From Rebecca billardiae RCC1528 (Eukaryota; Haptophyta), in NCBI GenBank assembly GCA_965240325.2, contig OZ251233.1:868001-932000 (forward strand): 64,000 bases of DNA, in the 5' to 3' direction. The notes beneath the pieces are model-generated. The model made no database searches. It was given only the letters and a program-made list of their open reading frames with translations, and had not been told where the DNA came from. The stretch's first letter is position 1. Every line of letters begins with the position of its first letter. The translations under genes were made by a program, and so were the position numbers. Positions 1 to 8,157 of the stretch are shown piece by piece.

Positions 1-2948
1 GAGGCGCGCGCGCTGAAGCTGGCGGCGCCCTGCAGCTGCCGATCGTCCGCAGCCGCGCCGCTTGTCCGTGGCCGCTGAGGCGCGGCCTGGGGTGTCCCTG
101 GGGCGTGCGCATCGGCCGAGGGCTGGCGGGGGAGCGGCGGCTCCCGCGAGGCGTGCGGGTGCGCCGCCGCCGCATCGCGCGTGTCGCCGCCAGCGGCGGC
201 GTGCGCGGGCTCGTACGCGTCGGCGACGTGCGCCCACACGGCCGACCCCGCGGGAGCAGAGCGGCGCGCGACGCGCGCCGAGGAGCCAGCCGCGTGCGTC
301 ACGCGCGCAGACTCGTCGCGGTCGAGCGAGGGGGAGGAGGCCCTGTGCCACTTCGCGGCCGCGCGCCGTGCGGCGGCGTCGATGGCCGCGTCCGCGTCCT
401 CGTCGGCGAGCGCGCCACCGCCCGTGCCGGCAGCGAACGCCACCGAGACGGTGCTCGGCCGCGGCGGAGGGGCGTCCGCGCACGAGCTCGGCGCGTCCGC
501 GCCCGCCGTCAGCGAGCGGAGCCGGTCGGCCGCGCCGCCCGCGAAGCGGTTGACGCAGCCGGCGGTGCCGGGCGGCGAGAGGCCCGGACGCCTGGCCGCG
601 CCGCCGAAGCCAGGCGACGGCGACGGCTCGCGCGGTGGCGCGGCGCCGCCGCCGCCGCGGCCGAAGCTGCTGCCGCCGACGTCGGCGCCATGGTCGCTCA
701 GGCGGGCGGGCCGCGGAGGCAGCGCGCGAGCGGCGCGCATGCTGCCTCCACCGTGGTCGCTCAGACGGCCCGGCCGAGCCGCGATCGGCGAGACCGACAC
801 GCACGCCGCGGGCGAGGGCGGGCGCGCCGCGCGCCCCGCCGCGCCGCCGCCCGCGCTCGATGCGACCGAGAAGGACGCCGCGTGCTCGTGCGCGTGCGCG
901 GGCGGGCGCGTGCCCGGGCGCCTTGGAGGCGTGCGCTGCCGCGCCGCGCCCGCCGATGCGTGCGCGGCAGGGCCGCTCGCGCGCTGCGGGCCGAAGCTCG
1001 CCGAGCGAGCGTCCTCGCCGCCCGCGTGCCGCCCGCCGCCGGGCGGCATCGTCACGCGCCGGGGCCTCAACGAGCTGCCCTGCGAGCCCCGCGCCTGGCT
1101 GCTGCGCCTCGCCTCTCGGCGGCGCGGGCGGAGCGAGCGCGCCGCGCGCGCCGACAGCGCGCCCGCGTCCGCGCCCAGCTGGAGCAGCACGACGTGGAGC
1201 TCGGCGCCGTGCTCGCCCTCGGCCGCGGCAGCGCTGCCTCCCGGCGAGGCGCCCGGCCCCTCCGGCGCCGCCGCCGCGCGCGCCTCGTGCGCCACGTGCG
1301 CCTCGTGCACAATCGCCTCGAGCAGCGCGTCGGCGCCCGAGGCGATCACGTCGCTCGTCTCGTCCGCGCCGCGCTCGAGCGCGGCCGAGAGGGCCGCCGT
1401 GAGAAGCTCGACCTGTGCGTTGGCGTCCGCGGCTCCGCCGCCACCGCCGCCACCGCCGGCGCCGCCGGCGCCCGGCGGCGCGCGCGGCTCCGCGGCGGGC
1501 GCGTGCGCCGGCTCGTCCGCGCCGCCCCCCGCGTCGTGCCGCCGCAGGTAGCCGCGCACGCCGGCGATCAACTTTGCGAGGTCAGACTCCGCCTCCGCTG
1601 CCCACTCACGAACCTCGCGCTCGTGCGCGTGCGCATCGTCGCGCGCGCCGCTCTTGGGCGCATCGGGCGGGCGGAGCCACAGCAGCGGCATCTCGTCGTC
1701 AGAGGAAGACGACGCGCCCGTGCTCGCGTCGTCCGCGGCCGGGGCCTCGGCGGCCGGCGCGCCCGGCGCGCCGATGCCGAGTCTATCGAGGGCCGCGCGG
1801 ATATCCGATGCGATCGAACTGCTGCGAGAACGCGCCGTCGCCGCGCCGCGCGGCGAGACGAGGCCGGTGCCTCGCGGCGACGCGGGGCCGAGGGCGCGCG
1901 GCGACGGGAGCGGCGAGGGCGTGCGCAGGCCCGAGCCGACGCCCGCCAACGGCAGTTGCAGCGACGTGACGCGGCCGTCGCCGAGCGCGCCCTCGCCCTC
2001 GCCCTCCGCGCCCGCCGCGCCCGCCGCGCCGTCCGCGCCCTCCGCGCGCACATCGCCCACGGGCGCGTACGAGCGCGGCGCGTGAGCGAGCGACTTGGCG
2101 AGCTCAAGGCGACGGCGCGCGAACGCGGTCGACGGATCGGCGACCGGCCCAGACGGCCCGCGCGGCGAGCCAACCGGCGCCGCGGGCGGCGGCGGCGGCG
2201 GTGTGAGGAGGCCGGCGCGCAGGGCTGCGCCGGGCGCGGCCGGCCGCGTGACGCGCCGGAACAGCTTCGAGAGGAAGGAGACATACTCGTGCTCGGCCGT
2301 GCCCTCCGTCCACACGTCGGCGAGCTCGAAGAGCCCGGCGCAGAACGCCTCGAGCGGCATGCCCTTTTTCTCGTCGTGCGCGCCCATGTCTGAGCGCCAG
2401 TCGGCGAGGATCAGGCCGCGGCTCGCGCTGCGCGGCGCATGCGGGTCGAGCACGCCGAGCGCGCGGCCAACGCGCTCGTAGATGTCGACGTAGGTAGTCT
2501 CGTGCATGCACGCGCCATACGCCAGGCCGGCGGTCGTCCAGAAGCGCAAAAGCGTCGAGAGCACCGCCGGCGCCGCGAGCAGCGCGCGGCGCTTGGCAAT
2601 GTCGTGAGCGCTCTCCTCCGCGCTGCCAAGCAGATGGTACGGGACGACGCCCCGGTCCTGAGCTTGCCGCGCTCGCTCGAAGTGGAAGCGATCCTCTCCG
2701 CGCTCGGGCTCGCTCGAAACCTCGCGCGAAAAGGCTCTCGCCGCTGAGGGGTCTGAGCGGCGCGCAAGCCGCGCGGCCGCAGCTGCGAGCACAGTCGGCT
2801 CAAGCGCGCCAGCTGGCCTCGAGGGCGGCCCATCGAGCACGACAGCCTCGAGCCGCGCCCGGCTTGCGTCGGCTTCGCCGAGAACGGCGTCATTGGTGCG
2901 CTCGAGTGCGCCCGAGTGGGTGTTGTGGCGCCCGTGTCGCGCGCTCAT
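1..2948 (-). CDS. Large protein with protist-type N-terminal module (partial, runs off the left edge)
   Basis: The minus frame opens at an ATG at 2946-2948, six codons after an in-frame stop, and I found no stop down to base 1, so about 982 codons are present and the C-terminus is missing. Residues near 125-240 look strongly protein-like: a hydrophobic helix (AVLSTLLRFWTTAG), then TTYVDIYERVGRALGVLDP, then a tryptophan-acidic segment (ILADWRSDMGAHDEKKG) and FELADVWTEGTAEHEYVSFL. From memory this DW..D / F..LFELADVWT / EY..FL arrangement recurs near the N-terminus of large proteins in many protists; its role is not established. The remainder is low-complexity, rich in Ala, Pro, Gly and Ser, with a twice-used RLSDHG motif and no domain I recognise. 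Long open frames on the plus strand here are shadows. Function unknown; the reading frame is well supported only in the N-terminal third. Confidence 0.6.
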   Translation of the reverse strand, partial: MSARHGRHNTHSGALERTNDAVLGEADASRARLEAVVLDGPPSRPAGALEPTVLAAAAARLARRSDPSAARAFSREVSSEPERGEDRFHFERARQAQDRGVVPYHLLGSAEESAHDIAKRRALLAAPAVLSTLLRFWTTAGLAYGACMHETTYVDIYERVGRALGVLDPHAPRSASRGLILADWRSDMGAHDEKKGMPLEAFCAGLFELADVWTEGTAEHEYVSFLSKLFRRVTRPAAPGAALRAGLLTPPPPPPAAPVGSPRGPSGPVADPSTAFARRRLELAKSLAHAPRSYAPVGDVRAEGADGAAGAAGAEGEGEGALGDGRVTSLQLPLAGVGSGLRTPSPLPSPRALGPASPRGTGLVSPRGAATARSRSSSIASDIRAALDRLGIGAPGAPAAEAPAADDASTGASSSSDDEMPLLWLRPPDAPKSGARDDAHAHEREVREWAAEAESDLAKLIAGVRGYLRRHDAGGGADEPAHAPAAEPRAPPGAGGAGGGGGGGGAADANAQVELLTAALSAALERGADETSDVIASGADALLEAIVHEAHVAHEARAAAAPEGPGASPGGSAAAAEGEHGAELHVVLLQLGADAGALSARAARSLRPRRREARRSSQARGSQGSSLRPRRVTMPPGGGRHAGGEDARSASFGPQRASGPAAHASAGAARQRTPPRRPGTRPPAHAHEHAASFSVASSAGGGAAGRAARPPSPAACVSVSPIAARPGRLSDHGGGSMRAARALPPRPARLSDHGADVGGSSFGRGGGGAAPPREPSPSPGFGGAARRPGLSPPGTAGCVNRFAGGAADRLRSLTAGADAPSSCADAPPPRPSTVSVAFAAGTGGGALADEDADAAIDAAARRAAAKWHRASSPSLDRDESARVTHAAGSSARVARRSAPAGSAVWAHVADAYEPAHAAAGGDTRDAAAAHPHASREPPLPRQPSADAHAPGTPQAAPQRPRTSGAAADDRQLQGAASFSARA

Positions 2949-3212
2949 CTCCGGGGCGGATGGGCGTCAGCTGCGTGCCCGCCACTGCCCCCGGTGCCGC
3001 CGCCAGCTCAACGAGGGGAGTCAGGCAGTTTCCCGTGGCGCAGCGGCACTCGTTGCATCACCCCTGACGCGGTGACGGCAGCCGCCACTATCTAGTTAGC
3101 GGCAGTAAGTCGGCCAGTGTCATACGGTACCCTGCTACTACTATATATCCGCGACAATGGTGCCATCATATAAGCAGACATGATGATGCAGCATTCGTCA
3201 TGATGCACCGTT
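2949..3212 (-). promoter_or_regulatory. Intergenic gap, probable upstream region of the left-edge gene
   Basis: This gap separates the stop of the GT8 gene from the start of the left-edge gene; both lie on the minus strand. Part of it (3090-3230) is clearly poorer in G/C than the genes and holds a TATA-like stretch at 3141-3148, about 190 bases upstream of the minus-strand ATG at 2948. No ORF or RNA gene is recognisable. The promoter role is inferred from position only. Confidence 0.3.
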
Positions 3213-4430
3213 TTAGCACCTAATAACTTCCCTCAGGGCCAGGCCCAGTCCGGCCAGCTGCAGCGGCTGCGCTGCCACGCCGGCGATGCTCATGCTGTCA
3301 TTGCGAACACCGCGGCTCCTGCGAATGCTGCTGCCGACAACACCGATACCGCCATCAGGCCGTCGCGTCTCTCGCGATGTGGCCCATACCCCAACACGGG
3401 CAGGCGCCGCTTCGGCCGCCGATGGTAGGGCCGTCGCCGTGGCACTGTGGGCCACGCCGGCCGTGCGACCAAGATCGTACTGCGTGTTGGGCAGGGGGTC
3501 AAACGAGCTGCTGTTCCGGAGGAAGGCCAAGTGTGTCCTGTTGGCGATGGCCGGCCTGAGCACGCCAAGCGCCTTGACGGGGTGGAGCAGCACGGCGGTC
3601 TCCCACGGCACGTCGCCCCCCTTGGCGCGTGGGGCCTTCATGTCGACCGCCGCGCGCCGTCTCAGCTTCTCCCAGCGGTGATTCTCGAGCGCAATCACCA
3701 GCGGCGGGAAGGACCCCATGCCCCACAGCTGCGCGCGCGCGTTCTCGGCGAGCAAGGACTCAACGCGTGCCGTCAGGTCCGCGTCGAGCCAGCGCTGCAC
3801 CTCCACGAGCAGCACGCCCGCGTCAAGGCACGGCTCGCCTTTCCACCTGTGCAGGTGCTTCAGCTGTGGTTGGTCAAGGCTGACGACTTTGTGCAGCTTG
3901 CAATGGCTCGTGCTCTGCACCGCGCTGGCCACTGCGTACTGCGTGCGCGCAAAGGCGCGGTCATAGAGCGGGCCCACGTCGCCGACCACGAGCGAGTCCA
4001 CGTCCAAGTACAGGAAGCGGGGGATGCCCAGCCGCGCGAACAGCGCCGGCACGTAGAATCGGAAGTAGTTGGACGGGTGGCGCAGCGCGGCGCGCCCTTC
4101 CCACACGGTGCGATTCGCCGTGACGTCGGCAAACGCGCCAGTGTACACGCAGAGGCGGCGCTCGCCGAAAAAGGCGCGCAGTCGCACGAGGCGCTGCGGC
4201 GTGAGCGTCCCCTCGTCCGAGAAGACGTGGAGGCGCAGCCGCTCCGCGGTGGTGGGCGAGGCGGAGTGGACCGCCGACACCATCGAGCGGATCGCGCACG
4301 CGAGGTACGCGGCGCCGGCGAAGGAGTAGACGACGTGGATCGCCGTGGCTTCGCCCACAGCGGTGGCTGGGCGGGCGCCGACGCTGGCTGTGGCCGCGCA
4401 GGCCGCGACGAGCACGACGGGGACCGCCAT
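3213..4430 (-). CDS. Glycosyltransferase family 8 protein
   Basis: This 405-residue protein begins with a hydrophobic signal peptide (MAVPVVLVAACAATASVGA) and then reads as a GT-A fold retaining glycosyltransferase of family 8. IHVVYSFAGAAYLACAIRSM (31-50) is the nucleotide-binding first strand and helix. RFLYLDVDSLVVGD (138-151) holds the metal- and sugar-nucleotide-binding DxD (Asp143, Asp145). NYFRFYVPALF (121-131) and CLDAGVLLVEVQRW are further family signatures. GT8 enzymes transfer galacturonic acid, galactose or glucose in the secretory pathway; the donor cannot be told from sequence. The signal peptide implies an ER or Golgi lumen location. After about residue 315 the tail is low-complexity and probably outside the fold. 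It starts 92 bp from the divergent aspartic protease gene. Confidence 0.85.
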   Translation of the reverse strand: MAVPVVLVAACAATASVGARPATAVGEATAIHVVYSFAGAAYLACAIRSMVSAVHSASPTTAERLRLHVFSDEGTLTPQRLVRLRAFFGERRLCVYTGAFADVTANRTVWEGRAALRHPSNYFRFYVPALFARLGIPRFLYLDVDSLVVGDVGPLYDRAFARTQYAVASAVQSTSHCKLHKVVSLDQPQLKHLHRWKGEPCLDAGVLLVEVQRWLDADLTARVESLLAENARAQLWGMGSFPPLVIALENHRWEKLRRRAAVDMKAPRAKGGDVPWETAVLLHPVKALGVLRPAIANRTHLAFLRNSSSFDPLPNTQYDLGRTAGVAHSATATALPSAAEAAPARVGVWATSRETRRPDGGIGVVGSSIRRSRGVRNDSMSIAGVAAQPLQLAGLGLALREVIRC

Positions 4431-4522
4431 GCATCAAGCCGTCGTGGTCAGATTCGCAGCTGGGCCGCCATCGTGGTTGGGATGCCGGATTGGTTTCCGG
4501 CGGCGAACGCCGTCTTCATGAC
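4431..4522. promoter_or_regulatory. Shared divergent promoter of the GT8 and aspartic protease genes
   Basis: Only 92 bases separate the GT8 ATG (4430, minus) from the chosen protease ATG (4523, plus), so both core promoters must lie here or inside the 5' ends of the genes. No TATA-like element is visible. The promoter role is inferred from geometry. Confidence 0.45.
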
Positions 4523-6139
4523 ATGGCGCCGGCCGCGCGCGCCGTGCTCCGCGCGCTCGGCGCACTGGGTGCGGTGGCGGCGGTACTGAGCCTGCTCGGC
4601 TCGTCGGCGCGCCACCACGCGCACTCGGCTCCGTCCGCCATCGCTGCCCGCGCTCCGGCGGCCGCCGCCCCCCTTCCGCCGCGCGAGGTGCACCTGCCCC
4701 TCAGCCCGACCGTGTTCCACAAGGTCGGCCAGTTCCAGACGACGCTCACGGTGGGCGGGCGTGAGCTCGTGCTGATGATCGACTCGGGGAGCGCGGACAT
4801 GGTGGTCGTCGTCGATGGCTGCCGCGCCTGCGCGACGAGGCACCGCGAGGGCTACACGCCCTCCGCGCGCGCGTCGCCGCTGCCGTGCGAGCCGCGCCTC
4901 AACTGCTCGTTCTGCGCGCACGGCCAGTGCACGTTCGGCGTGGGGTACGAGGACGGCTCGGGCATCCGCGCGCGCGTGTACATGGACGACGTCCGCTTCG
5001 GCCGCGGCGCGCACGCCGTGCAGGTGCGCGCCGCAGTCGGCGCCGTCTTTGTCGAGTCGGCAGACTTCCAGGTCGCTCACGTCTCGGGCATCTTTGGCCT
5101 CGGCAGGCGCCAGCTCGCGTCGGTGGGCGCGCCGACGGCGCTCGACGCGCTCGCGCCGCTGCTCGGGGCCGACCGGTTCTCCGCGTGCCTCCGACCCGCC
5201 GGCGGCCAGCTTGTCCTCGGCGGCGGCCCGCTGCCGAGCGCGCTGTCCGAGTATCAATCGACGCCCCTGCGGCAGGGGGGCGAGGGCGATGGCGGCTACT
5301 ACTACACGGTCTGGCTCACGGACGTGCGCGTGGACGGGCGGTCGATCGGGCTGCACGCGGACGATCTGAACGTGGGCGAGGCGATCGTGGACACGGGCTC
5401 GTCGGCCGCGGTGCTCACCATGCACGTGCTCCGTGCGCTCGCCTCACAGGTGCGCGCCGCGTGCGCCGCGCGCGGCTCCGGGGCCGCGCTCGCGTGGCAG
5501 TGCGAGCGCGTGGCGGCTGGCGAGTGCCACGAGCTGTCGCAGCCGTTGCTGGCGGCGCTCCCGGACATCTCGTTCGTCATGAGCGGCGGCGCCGAGCTGC
5601 GCCTCGCCCCGGCGGAGTACATGCAGCGGGACCTCTTCTGCGAGGGCATGGTGGCAACGCCCCCGCCCCCCCCGCCGCCGTCGGCGCCGGCCGGAACGAA
5701 CGCGCGGCTGACGCCGGCACCACCGCCACCGCCGCCACCGCCGCCCCGTTCGCCGGCCGGAATCGACGAGTCGCTGGCGCCGGCACCACCGCCACCGCCT
5801 CCGCCGCCCCCTTGGCCGGCCGCAATCGACGAGTCGCTGGCGCCGGCACCACCGCCACCGCCTCCGCCACCCCCTCCGGCGCTCCCGCCGACGCCGCCGA
5901 TCCCACAGCCGCCGCCGCCACCACCGCCACCGCCGCCGCTGCCCAGCGCCGCACATCGGCAGTGGATCTTCGAGGGCGCGGGCAACTCGACAGGCGTGAT
6001 CCTGGGGGCGGCCATGCTGATGCATTTCCACGTGGTCGTGGATCGGAGCGTTGGCGGCTCGTTCAGCTTTGCGCCCCTCCGGCCCGACAGCTGCGGCGGC
6101 CCAGCACCGCCGACTCACATCAGGAGTGACCGTAGGTGA
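4523..6139 (+). CDS. Pepsin-family (A1) aspartic protease with proline-rich insert
   Basis: The first ATG of the frame is at 4490, but the ATG at 4523 gives a protein that begins directly with a signal-anchor helix (AVLRALGALGAVAAVLSLLG) and is preferred. In numbering from the 4490 ATG, the first catalytic motif is MIDSGSADMV (Asp98), the IFGLG strand is at 201-205, and the second motif is IVDTGSSAAVL (Asp301). Both aspartates of the bilobal family are therefore present. Paired cysteines near 112-147 (CRAC, CSFCAHGQC) resemble the disulfide region of plant and protist A1 proteases. About 100 residues of polyproline (roughly 391-490) interrupt the C-terminal lobe; after them the conserved ending resumes (GVILGAAMLMHFHVVVDR). 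It probably acts in the secretory or endolysosomal route. Peptidase specificity cannot be inferred. Confidence 0.88.
   Translation: MAPAARAVLRALGALGAVAAVLSLLGSSARHHAHSAPSAIAARAPAAAAPLPPREVHLPLSPTVFHKVGQFQTTLTVGGRELVLMIDSGSADMVVVVDGCRACATRHREGYTPSARASPLPCEPRLNCSFCAHGQCTFGVGYEDGSGIRARVYMDDVRFGRGAHAVQVRAAVGAVFVESADFQVAHVSGIFGLGRRQLASVGAPTALDALAPLLGADRFSACLRPAGGQLVLGGGPLPSALSEYQSTPLRQGGEGDGGYYYTVWLTDVRVDGRSIGLHADDLNVGEAIVDTGSSAAVLTMHVLRALASQVRAACAARGSGAALAWQCERVAAGECHELSQPLLAALPDISFVMSGGAELRLAPAEYMQRDLFCEGMVATPPPPPPPSAPAGTNARLTPAPPPPPPPPPRSPAGIDESLAPAPPPPPPPPPWPAAIDESLAPAPPPPPPPPPPALPPTPPIPQPPPPPPPPPPLPSAAHRQWIFEGAGNSTGVILGAAMLMHFHVVVDRSVGGSFSFAPLRPDSCGGPAPPTHIRSDRR
5690..5890 (+). repeat. Imperfect tandem repeat encoding the polyproline units of the protease
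   Basis: Units of roughly 70-80 bp, each encoding a small linker (AGTNARLT or AGIDESLA, AAIDESLA) followed by PAP and eight or more prolines, recur about three times, so the insert probably grew by slippage or unequal exchange. The repeat is in frame and lies between the second catalytic lobe and the family's C-terminal strand. Confidence 0.75.
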
Positions 6140-6737
6140 TGGTCAGACTGGCAGCATCACTTATATAGCGCGTAGCGCGTCATCATCATCATCGTAGTCG
6201 ATATATCATGCTGACGGCAGAGTATAGTCGTCATCATCATCAGCATCGTCGTCCGCGCGCTGATGACTGTCACTCTACTCCCTCTGTAGTCGTAGACGTC
6301 AGACGATACCGCGCGATATACTCGGCCATACAGCATACCGGCCTGTTGCAAATTGAATAAATACCAACAAATATGTGACGGCGACATCCCAGTGGGAATC
6401 CGCGTGACGCCCGGTTGGATGCAGAGTGTTCTCGACGAGGATGGCGTCTGGACCGCGGGGAACGCGATCGCTGCACCCCTGAGGTTGTCGTGAGTGCAGC
6501 AATCCACTTGCGCCAGGCTGCGGCGTGACCTACGTCGAGAACACTCTGCATCCAAGTGGGCACCCCCTCATGTCCAAGCGGAAGCAGAAGCTCTCCGCGC
6601 GCGGTCGACGCGGCAAGAAAGCTCAGAAGGGCTGGAGCTCAAGATTCAGCGCATGCTGCAGCCCGCAAGACGCGTGAGGAGGCGGGCACGAGGCGCTACA
6701 CAAGTCCCGGTCGACCTCGATCTCATCGTCCGAGTCC
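6140..6737. other. Intergenic DNA, relatively A/T-rich, with CAT repeats and a fold-back element
   Basis: Directly after the protease stop the composition drops from strongly G/C-rich to mixed. Short CAT/ATC runs occur at about 6178-6195 and 6228-6247, and a fold-back element lies at 6415-6555. A short plus-strand frame beginning at 6570 (MSKRKQKLSARGRRGKKAQK) looks like the basic start of a nuclear protein but stops after 35 codons. I do not call it as a gene. Confidence 0.5.
6415..6555. repeat. Imperfect palindrome (fold-back element)
   Basis: A 23-bp arm at 6415-6437 is perfectly complementary to 6533-6555. Inside it, 6466-6476 pairs with 6494-6504 with a single G-U type mismatch, so the whole of about 140 bp can fold into a long interrupted hairpin. 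Such structure fits a fold-back or MITE-type element or a hairpin RNA; no coding potential is evident. The pairing is seen directly, the nature is inferred. Confidence 0.7.
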
Positions 6738-7864
6738 TCAGCTCCAGCGCCGGCCTTCCGCTGGAGCTGCGCCGTCACGTCGTGCGACGTGCCAGTCGTT
6801 GAGCTCGCTGAAGATGGGGCGGAGCGCGCAGGGACCGGATGTCGGGCGCATGTTGCGCGGGAGCGCGGCACGGCACGGTGCGCACGAGCACGGCCAGCGA
6901 CACACCCACACGCGACCCGCCTGGTCGATGCGCAGGTTGTGGAAGCTCTTCCGGCTTGAGTGCGGGCGCGCTTCTCGTCGCGCGTCGCCGGGTCGATTGT
7001 GTCGTACCCCGGAAAGTCGGGTGATCTCGGCGTAGGGTACCACCACACGATCGCGCGTCCTCGCGAGCTGCGCGCGCGTGCGGTTCATAATCAGCTCCGA
7101 GCCGCCCAGCTCCGTGTTCATCTGCTTGGCCGTCCCCAGCCAGCGCGCGATCTCCTCGGTGAAGCTGATAATGCGGGGCGCCCTCCTCGAGCGCCGCCGA
7201 CTCCGCCGAGGCCCGAGCGCATCAGCTCCGGGTTGACACTGGCTCGCAGAGCGCTTCCTGGACGACCAGCAGCGACGCGTGGCACTCATTGAGCCCGGTC
7301 ACAACGGGGCCATCCCAGCCGTGGATGACGCCGGCGGCAACTAGTCTGATGACAGTGAATCCTACGAACGTACTATCTCATTCTCTTGCAGTACTGTCCT
7401 GTTGAGCACCGTTCGGACACTGCGCCGTAAGCTTCTACTGATCCTCGACGCTTACCTCTAGACCCCGACACTGCTTTGGGGGCGTCTGGGGACTGATCGT
7501 GGCTGGCACCGAGGTGGTCGACTTCATCTACTTGGCTGGCGCACCTTCGACTCCTCCAATACCCAGTAGAAGTACCGCGAGCTCTCGTGGTGGCACTCCG
7601 AGGAGCGCTGCACCGCAAGGCGAGCGCAGATTGCAGATGGTGATTGCGAGCGCGCCCGCGGGCGAGACTACGCACAACTCGAGCACGATGGGGAAGGCGT
7701 TGAGGAAGATCCCGGTCGTTCTCTCGGCCGCAGACCACAGCATGATTCTCGACCAGATGGCTGAGCGCGCCGACGCGCTCGATCACAACTCGTGTCGGCA
7801 CTGCACGCGGACGGCGTCGACGAGTGTCGACCTGACTGCCGAGCGTGCCGTGACTGTATAGCAT
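6738..7864 (-). pseudogene. Degenerate or multi-exon minus-strand gene remnant
   Basis: Several protein-like blocks sit on the minus strand in different frames. Around 7740-7530 there is TTGIFLNAFPIVLELCVVSP followed by a hydrophobic stretch. Around 7345-7245 there is AAGVIHGWDGPVVTGLNECH leading to LLVVQEALCEP. Around 7180-6740 there is TEEIARWLGTAKQMNTELGG followed by a Cys-rich segment (VWVCRWPCSCAPCRAAL). The second and third blocks can be joined by a GT-AG intron, with a donor just after the codons for CEP and an acceptor before CTTCACCGAG, so either a spliced gene or a decayed copy is possible. I recognise no family. The lower G/C content and the frame breaks favour decay. Confidence 0.3.
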
Positions 7865-8157
7865 GCAGCGTGGCGCACACTCTGTCTAGAACCGTAGGCA
7901 AGCGTCGACGCGCGTCGTCTGGTGCGACGCGCGCCTCCTGAGCGCCTCCCGTGGCCGCCGCCGCAGCGCGGCAGCGGCCATCATGAAAAAAATTCGCTCG
8001 CCGAAATTCCCTCCGATGTCGCGTTTGGTCTCACTTCAAAATGCAACAAGCCTACCATTGGGACCGCGACGACTCATGCTGCGCGCTGATCGGACGACTA
8101 CGATCCGGGCCACCGGGTGGCGCAGCAGAGACTCTGGTGCTGACGACGCGATACGCG

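Noticed and set aside
105-2393. Plus-strand open frame of 762 codons at the left edge
   Set aside because: It is antisense, in register, to the minus frame with recognisable protein blocks; it consists of Arg-rich low-complexity sequence.
4490-4522. Earlier in-frame ATG of the aspartic protease
   Set aside because: It adds eleven charged residues before the signal anchor; the ATG at 4523 is more plausible, though not proven.
6570-6674. Short plus-strand frame starting MSKRKQKLSARGRRGKKAQK
   Set aside because: It stops after 35 codons and no continuation could be joined convincingly; noted but not called as a gene.
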